From: Tanypteryx hageni
Lineage: Eukaryota; Arthropoda; Insecta; Odonata; Petaluridae
Reading direction: 5' to 3'
DNA: 64,000 bases
NCBI GenBank assembly: GCA_028673005.1
Contig: CM054114.1
Coordinates: forward strand, 11,749,108-11,813,107
Under the pieces are notes generated by a model. That model did not search any database. It was not told where the DNA came from and saw nothing but the letters and a program-made list of their open reading frames with translations. Below, one piece after another: positions 58,722 through 64,000 of this stretch. Position 1 is the stretch's first letter, and the number at the start of each line of letters is the position of its first letter. Position numbers and translations under genes: made by a program.

Positions 58722-59206
58722 TCATTCATCAATCGGTGGTGCTTTTGTTTTCTTTTTCGTCTCGAGGCTTCGATTCCGAGAAACGTAACTGGACGCCAAC
58801 TGTATCGCGTGTTGCGTCGAGGGAGGCCGGAATAATTGATTACAACCCCCTTCCCCCCGCAAGAGTAGTGCCGTTCTCTCAATACGAGACGGGTGGTCTT
58901 TTGGATCTGCGGTAAAGGAGACATTGTCGTGGGGCGAGAGATAGTCACCGGCAGATAGGGAGGAATTGTAGGCGGATAGAATGCCTCCAGCTATCCACTC
59001 CCCAGCTCCATTACGGCCCACGCTTTGTTTACAGTTCAAATCATTTTCGCTGACGACCTCAATAGAGCGTTTCATTGACGCTCTGTTAATTTGACCTGGT
59101 TCCGAATATGTTATAGTCAGCAAATTATCGGCAGCGAGAGATTCTGCTGTCTCCATTGCAATCGCTTTGAACGTGATATCCCGTGGAAATGGGTCTCTGA
59201 TGGCGT
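58722..59206 (-). CDS. Weak candidate exon in a long open frame
   Basis: A minus-strand frame is open for 258 codons (59,498 to 58,722). This is longer than expected by chance in unique DNA at this base composition. A good 3' splice-site pattern, a pyrimidine-rich TTTCCACTCACACTCTTCAG, ends at 59,207 and would begin an exon reading AIRDPFPRDITF, then METAESLAADNLLTITYSEP. The frame is not repetitive and is of balanced composition (CpG-containing). No domain is recognised and no clear donor is chosen, so the end is only the stop at 58,722. An overlapping plus-strand frame of 150 codons (58,463-58,915) weakens the case. Confidence 0.25.
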
Positions 59207-59717
59207 CTGAAGAGTGTGAGTGGAAATTATTTTTCACTTCCTTTAAGAGAATTATAAATGGTATGTTAACATTTCTATATTTTACGTTTAAAAAAATATT
59301 TTGTAGAAAAATGCGATGTTTATATTTAGGTCGAACTTCAGCACCGCAGTTAATCCCCGGATGTAACAATTTGGTCAAGGGAGGTCTACCGTTTGGACTT
59401 TTTGTGAGGATGAGTTTTCGGCAAATATTATTGAAAGCCAGCAGAGAGATCGTATATGTATAATCACAAACATTTCTATACGCAAAATGTTCCCACATTA
59501 TTTGAAGCTTACTGATAACTGTTAATTCTCAACAAATTCTTCGAGACCGCCACTATGATTCATTCAAGTCCATCTGACAATGCAGCATATTAGGCAATAG
59601 CTTGGCTTACTGGGCGCCTGCGTACCGCCTGTTCTAATCATATGGAAACACCCCGTGCATCCAAACAACACCTTATAGCTTAATTAAAGCGGATGGAATG
59701 TTTAATTCTACCACCTA
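59207..59717. other. Noncoding or upstream of the exon candidate
   Basis: AT-rich, no repeat recognised. Confidence 0.35.
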
Positions 59718-60323
59718 AACCGTAAAGTTAAAAAATTAGAGACAGGAAAAAAGGGAGAAAAAAAAGAAAGGAGGTGAAAAGTCAAAGAAAACGAAAAATA
59801 CAAAGTTGCCGGTTTAGAGGGTGTTACTCCACGCCAGGGACCTGAAGTCACTCACTCAATCGCACAAGCACTAATCCTAACAGTGGAAAAAGGATAGAAA
59901 AGGAGCCGTGTTTGCGAGAAGTTAATCTGCGCCAGGGACCCGAAAATCTCACCGTTGCTAGGTTTGTGAGTCTGCACGACCGCGACAGAGATCTACTAGG
60001 CAACCACAAACACGCTGTGTACACACCAAGAGGTAAGGGGGAATAAAAGGAAAAAGGGGAGGAAATAATATTAGGTTTAGGGGAAATTAAACCGCGCCAG
60101 GGACCTAGTATCGCACATGGTTGCCAGTAGGTTTATGTACCGTCCGGCAGCGACAAAGACCTATCAGACGAAGCAATCACGCTTACGCGCACTCGAATAC
60201 ACGCACACAAGATCTCTAATATTGAGATAAACGTATTAAATGCGTATTTTGAGAGCAATGCTCTCATCATCTTTCTTCTTTTTCCTCCATTTTTTCCGTC
60301 TCTAATTTTTGAACTTTACGGTT
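59718..60323. mobile_element. Element with inverted ends and tandem core
   Basis: AACCGTAAAGTTAAAAAATT at 59,718 recurs inverted (AATTTTTGAACTTTACGGTT, ending 60,323), with about 55-bp arms including GAGACAGGAAAAAA and its complement. The core has three GCCAGGGACC-initiated units (59,833; 59,931; 60,097). The last two also share AGGTTT, GCGACA and CAATCACGC/CCACAAACACGC. Next to the right arm, GAGAGCAATGCTCTC (60,251-60,265) is a perfect small hairpin. No coding capacity is present. Class unknown. Confidence 0.75.
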
Positions 60324-60440
60324 AAGAAGTTAAATATCTCATTTAACATCAATTTCGCCGTATTCTCCACCTTTACCTAACCAATTCTACCAGTTTTCTA
60401 CGCTCGGAATGTGATCGTCGAAATTCAATTTATACAAATA

Positions 60441-61041
60441 CAGGTTTCCCTCTCTTTATGCGGGGGTGCGTTCCAGAAAAGTGACGCATAAAGCGAATTC
60501 GCATAAACAGAACCCATATTTACATGTAAAAGATAGGGATACGTTCCACAAGCAATCCTGACTCCCCTCCAAGACGCTCTTATTTCTCTCCATAACGACT
60601 TCTTATGCGCTAAATACAAACTTAAAACATTTAACACTAAATTATACTCGCCAATAAAAGGAAGCAGACGAGCTGCTGTGAATGACTAAATAGTGGAGGC
60701 TTAATGTGCTGGAGGGTTGTCTTGGCCCAACGCAAGTTCCGTGGGCAAGGAGACAAAACTTCTCAAGTGTGCTCAAACAGTATTACACGAAATCTCTGTC
60801 TCATCTCCACTCTACAATATCCACCCCATTCTCATCTCTTTACTGTAGTATTAATACGCACAGCATAAGAGACAATGAGAGACTGAATGGTCGCCTTGTG
60901 GTGTAGTGGAGAACTTTTTTGCGTTTGTATTGCACTGGCTGCGTAACCGCATAAGAGCGAATCAAAGACGTATAAAGAGAAATTCCGGTAGCAGTTAGTT
61001 TGTCGCATAATAGCGAATTCGCTTAAAGAGAGGGAAACCTG
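60441..61041. mobile_element. Tigger-type MITE, TA-flanked
   Basis: Inverted termini CAGGTTTCCCTCTCTTTA (left) and TAAAGAGAGGGAAACCTG (right) are perfect over 18 bp. A TA pair lies on both sides (60,439-60,440 and 61,042-61,043). GCGAATTCGC sits just inside both ends. The 601-bp interior is noncoding. CAG-starting ends with TA targets match pogo/Tigger MITEs. Confidence 0.88.
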
Positions 61042-61043
61042 TA

Positions 61044-61375
61044 CAATACAAATTGTGGCATTGGCGAAGTACTTAGGAAATAAACTAATTAACTAATTTC
61101 TTGGGCATTAAGATGATTTCCACGAAGTTTGAAGTTTACTTAATTTCTATACTTTCGTTCTTAGTTATAAAGCACACATCCGGAACTCGTTCACGAAGTC
61201 TATCACGGTTCGAAGTGAATTAGCGTTTAATATGATGCCGTCGCTTTCTTGAGTGCAGGAATATGGAGTCAGCTGTTTATTAGCAAAGGTATGTATGTAT
61301 ATAGAACGCGGTATGGCATTCGGTTTGGGTGGGCACACAGCGAAGCTCTTATGATGAAGTGACTTTTGATTGCTT
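61044..61375. other. Noncoding spacer
   Basis: No gene or repeat recognised. Confidence 0.4.
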
Positions 61376-62255
61376 TTTACTTACTCATATACGTAGTATG
61401 TTGAGCAAGTATTGTTATCGTGAAAAAATTCGATTTCGAGATTTTGATGGAAATACACGTTTTAGGTGTCCCCGAGTCCATAAAAGTGATTTTCGCCAGG
61501 CCGTCTGTCTGTCTGTCGGTCTGTTCGCTGTTCGAGAGCCTTAACGCGTGCATGAAATCGAATGATATTTCGTATTTGTGCAATATATCATCTTTTTCGG
61601 ACTCTTTTTCATAAAAATGATATTGCTCAAAAACTAAGGGTAGTTTATTCTTGGCGATTTTTAGAAAAAATATATTTACTCAAAAATGGCTCCAGAGAAT
61701 GTGATTAAAATCAATCCAATTGTAGGGCCTGATGTCACAAATAATACCACGTAAAGCTCTTGAAATCACTATATGGCGTCCAGTGACATTACAATGTACG
61801 CTAAGCTACCTTACCCAAGCCCTATGAGCTCACGCCTCGCCCGCGATCCACTAAAAATGTTATTACAGCCTAAACGGTTTAACTGATTCCAATGATATCT
61901 CATATTTTGGATAATATCATTCATAATAGACACACTGAAGAGATGAACGATATTGCGCAACAATTAAGGGTACTTTATTCTCGGATATTTTGGAACAATT
62001 CGATATACTCAAAATTGGCTATAAAGACTTTGCTTAAAATCCATCCAATCGTACAGCCTGATGTCACAAATAATACTAACTAAGCCATATGTCCCAAAGA
62101 ATCACTAAATATCGCCCAGTGGCGTAAAATATACGCTAAACTTTGATTTATAAGCGTTTTTCTTTTATAAAGTTACACAGTCGACCAAACGTATATATAT
62201 ATATATATATACGTATATGAGAAAGTTTGTGCAATGTATATTGCGCCGTTTATTA
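61376..62255. repeat. Unclassified interspersed repeat, copy 2
   Basis: Aligned with 15,203-16,155. It starts ACTTACTCATATACGTAGTA, ends around TATATGAGAAAGTTTGTGCA and ATTGCGCCGTT, and keeps the internal ~330-bp tandem (TTTACTCAAAAATGGCT at 61,674; ATACTCAAAATTGGCT at 62,005). A (TA)n run at 62,192-62,212 is near the right end. GTCTGTCTGTCTGTCGGTCT lies at 61,502-61,521. No transposase is present. Confidence 0.8.
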
Positions 62256-63129
62256 ATTTTTCTTCCGCTGGAGGGCCTCCGGTCGTCAAAACGCCCTGAC
62301 GCTTGAAAGGCGATGATGCTCTCTCGTGTGTTCGTATTACTAGGTGCAGACAAGATTGAAACTAGTTTGGTTGATTCGGGAAGTGGGAATGATCTTCACG
62401 ATGCTGTGGTGTCCGTCTAATTCTTAGCTGTGAGATATATCAGCCGAACTGATGATCTCTCCACGGTGTGATCACTCGCAAATAATTCTGCCTCATGTTA
62501 AAAGGAAAAGTGTGCAAATGTTAAAAAATTCTAGTTTTTCAAGATGTTTACTTAGTGGTGGTATTTCAGAGTGCGTCGATAAACATAACGAGAACAAAAA
62601 CTGCATTCTGCCGTAAAAAAATTATTTTTACAAGTAAAACAAAGACTTAATGAAGAAAATGCCGTGTGGAGTATTGCCTAGTTCTGCCGAAATATGGGCT
62701 ATTTGGTAAAATAAAATCAACATTTGTAATTGTAAAGCATCGAAACGCGAAGATAGAGAAGAAAACAAAATCAATGAACGGATCAAGGATAAAATTAAAT
62801 TTTAAGAAAAACAGGAAAGAATATTAATAAGGAAGAAGAAGGGAAACTGATTTTCCGAAAATAAACCATGATTACTGATGAGATTAAATTTGGAAATAAA
62901 AGAGAAATTAAAAAATGCAGGCATTAGATGACTCGAAGTAGTAAGTTTTCAGGCTGTAAGAATGGTTTCCGAGGACAGGGCGGTGCGAGGAACAGAATTT
63001 AGCCGGCAATCACCACTGAATTTCATGATAATCATTAGCATAGTCCGGAAATTTATTAACTGCGCTAACTCTATGTGAACTGTGATTTGAATGGCAGTGC
63101 TTCATTTAACTTGAGAGGATATTCCTAAT
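62256..63129. other. Unique noncoding DNA
   Basis: Nothing recognised; AT-rich. Confidence 0.4.
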
Positions 63130-63440
63130 TTGCGTTCGCGCGCTCCTTGTTGAGTCCCTGTGCACTTTGTCTGCCTGTTTGTTTGTTTTACTATAACTGC
63201 TGTCTCAAACGAAATTTTGTAAACAGATGGAACACATTGAATAATATAGAAGAATTGAAGACGAAAACGAGAAATATTTGACTGCTGAGGGCAGCGCTTT
63301 CAATTCTATTCAAATCTCACATCCCCACTGTAGGAAGTGCAGGAGAACTATGAAGACGATAATAATATTGAACATGTGATTCCTCCCCATCAGCCCTTAG
63401 CGGGCTGAGCGAGGCCATAGATCTCGAGGATCCCCGACTA
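63130..63440 (+). repeat. Unclassified dispersed repeat, copy 2
   Basis: Collinear with 48,080-48,455 (TTGTTGAGTCCCTGTGCA, ACTGCTGAGGGCAGCGCTTT, AGGAGAACTATGAAGACGAT, AGCGGGCTGAGCG). It lacks the C-run expansion, so that expansion is specific to the other copy. Confidence 0.72.
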
Positions 63441-63690
63441 ATATTTTATACTGAAGTAAATTAATATTAATTTATAGATTTATTTTCGCGCGGTCACCGA
63501 TCGCCGCGTTGGAGCGCGCGTGGTTTTAGGTTCGTCGTTTGAAGAGCCGAGAGCGTCACAGCGACGTCAGCACGTCCGCGAAGAGTCCACCAAAACTCCA
63601 GATAGGTATGAATCGTGTTTACGCCGCTCTTCCTAGAAACCCTCCGCTGCGCTTGGCGAAGGCGTCTGCTGCACTCTCCACCGAAGGTTG
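63441..63690. other. CpG-rich unique DNA
   Basis: GC-rich with many CpGs (CGCGCGGTCACCGATCGCCG). No recognised gene. It may be the edge of a CpG-rich region continuing past the window. Confidence 0.35.
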
Positions 63691-63935
63691 GGATCACGGG
63701 GGGGCCGTGGGGGGGGGTGAGGGGGAGCGATCGTGAGGGTCGTTAGGGGGCAGAGGGAGTGTGGGATGCAGCGGGAGTGGCGGAGCTGAAGTGCGGGCAA
63801 TTATAGACCCTCGGGCGTTCTCTCGTTGAGACCGTGGCGAAAGAGATGGGAGGAGAGACTTACGGGGAGGGGAGGTTATGCGTTTAGGAGAGGGGGAGAG
63901 AAGGGAGAGTGGGAGGGAGGAAGGCGGCACGTGAT
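63691..63935 (+). repeat. G-rich polypurine tract
   Basis: GGGGGGGCCGTGGGGGG-type and GGGGAGGGGAGG-type sequence, interrupted around 63,800, with many G-runs of four or more on the plus strand. Confidence 0.8.
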
Positions 63936-64000
63936 GGGAACAGAGTGACCATAGCTTCTCTCTGAGCCCTCAAGGCTCCAGAGGGTGTGCTTGCACTCCT

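Overview
The window looks like noncoding, repeat-rich nuclear DNA of an invertebrate animal. An arthropod is my best guess, from the mix of Tigger/pogo, hAT and Tc1/mariner-type transposons, tRNA-derived SINEs and long homopurine/homopyrimidine minisatellites, but I cannot name the species. There are no operons, ribosome-binding sites, phage genes or CRISPR arrays. No intact protein gene is visible. The longest open frames lie in simple repeats and are artefacts of repeat period.

Layout. 0-3.3 kb: a decayed Tigger-like transposon on the minus strand, then a large foldback. 3.3-9.4 kb: mostly unique AT-rich DNA with old repeat fragments. 9.4-16.2 kb: a dense nest of elements. It holds a TIR element, a full tRNA-derived SINE, and a 3.3 kb hAT transposon with intact ends and a CCCTTGCG target duplication. 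The hAT sits inside one arm of a foldback element. One copy of an unclassified repeat follows, whose second copy lies at 61.4 kb. 16-24 kb: mostly unique, with a SINE, a Tigger terminus, a mariner-type 5' fragment, a short hAT MITE and a LINE-like 3' tail. 24.3-26.2 kb: a 1.2 kb polypyrimidine minisatellite and long (CT)n(AT)n. 26-35 kb: unique DNA, a palindromic MITE, pyrimidine and purine tracts, a fossil hAT and a truncated SINE. A 500-N assembly gap lies at 35,314-35,813. 36-49 kb: a Tigger-type MITE, several short hAT MITEs with 8-bp target duplications, a 68-bp near-perfect palindrome, CpG-rich unique DNA, and purine and pyrimidine minisatellites. 49-52 kb: a candidate first coding exon of a host gene (ATG at 49,956, donor at 49,996) and a satellite block with alternating A and B units. 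52-64 kb: more hAT MITEs, two foldback-type elements with hairpin cores, a Tigger-type MITE, the second copy of the unclassified repeat, and a G-rich purine tract at the end.

The only hints of host genes are the exon at 49,956-49,995 and a weaker exon candidate on the minus strand near 58.7-59.2 kb. All transposase reading frames seen are broken, so none of the elements is likely to be self-mobile now. The main interest is structural: nested insertions that can be ordered in time, two unclassified repeat families, a higher-order satellite, and unusually many long one-sided purine/pyrimidine tracts.
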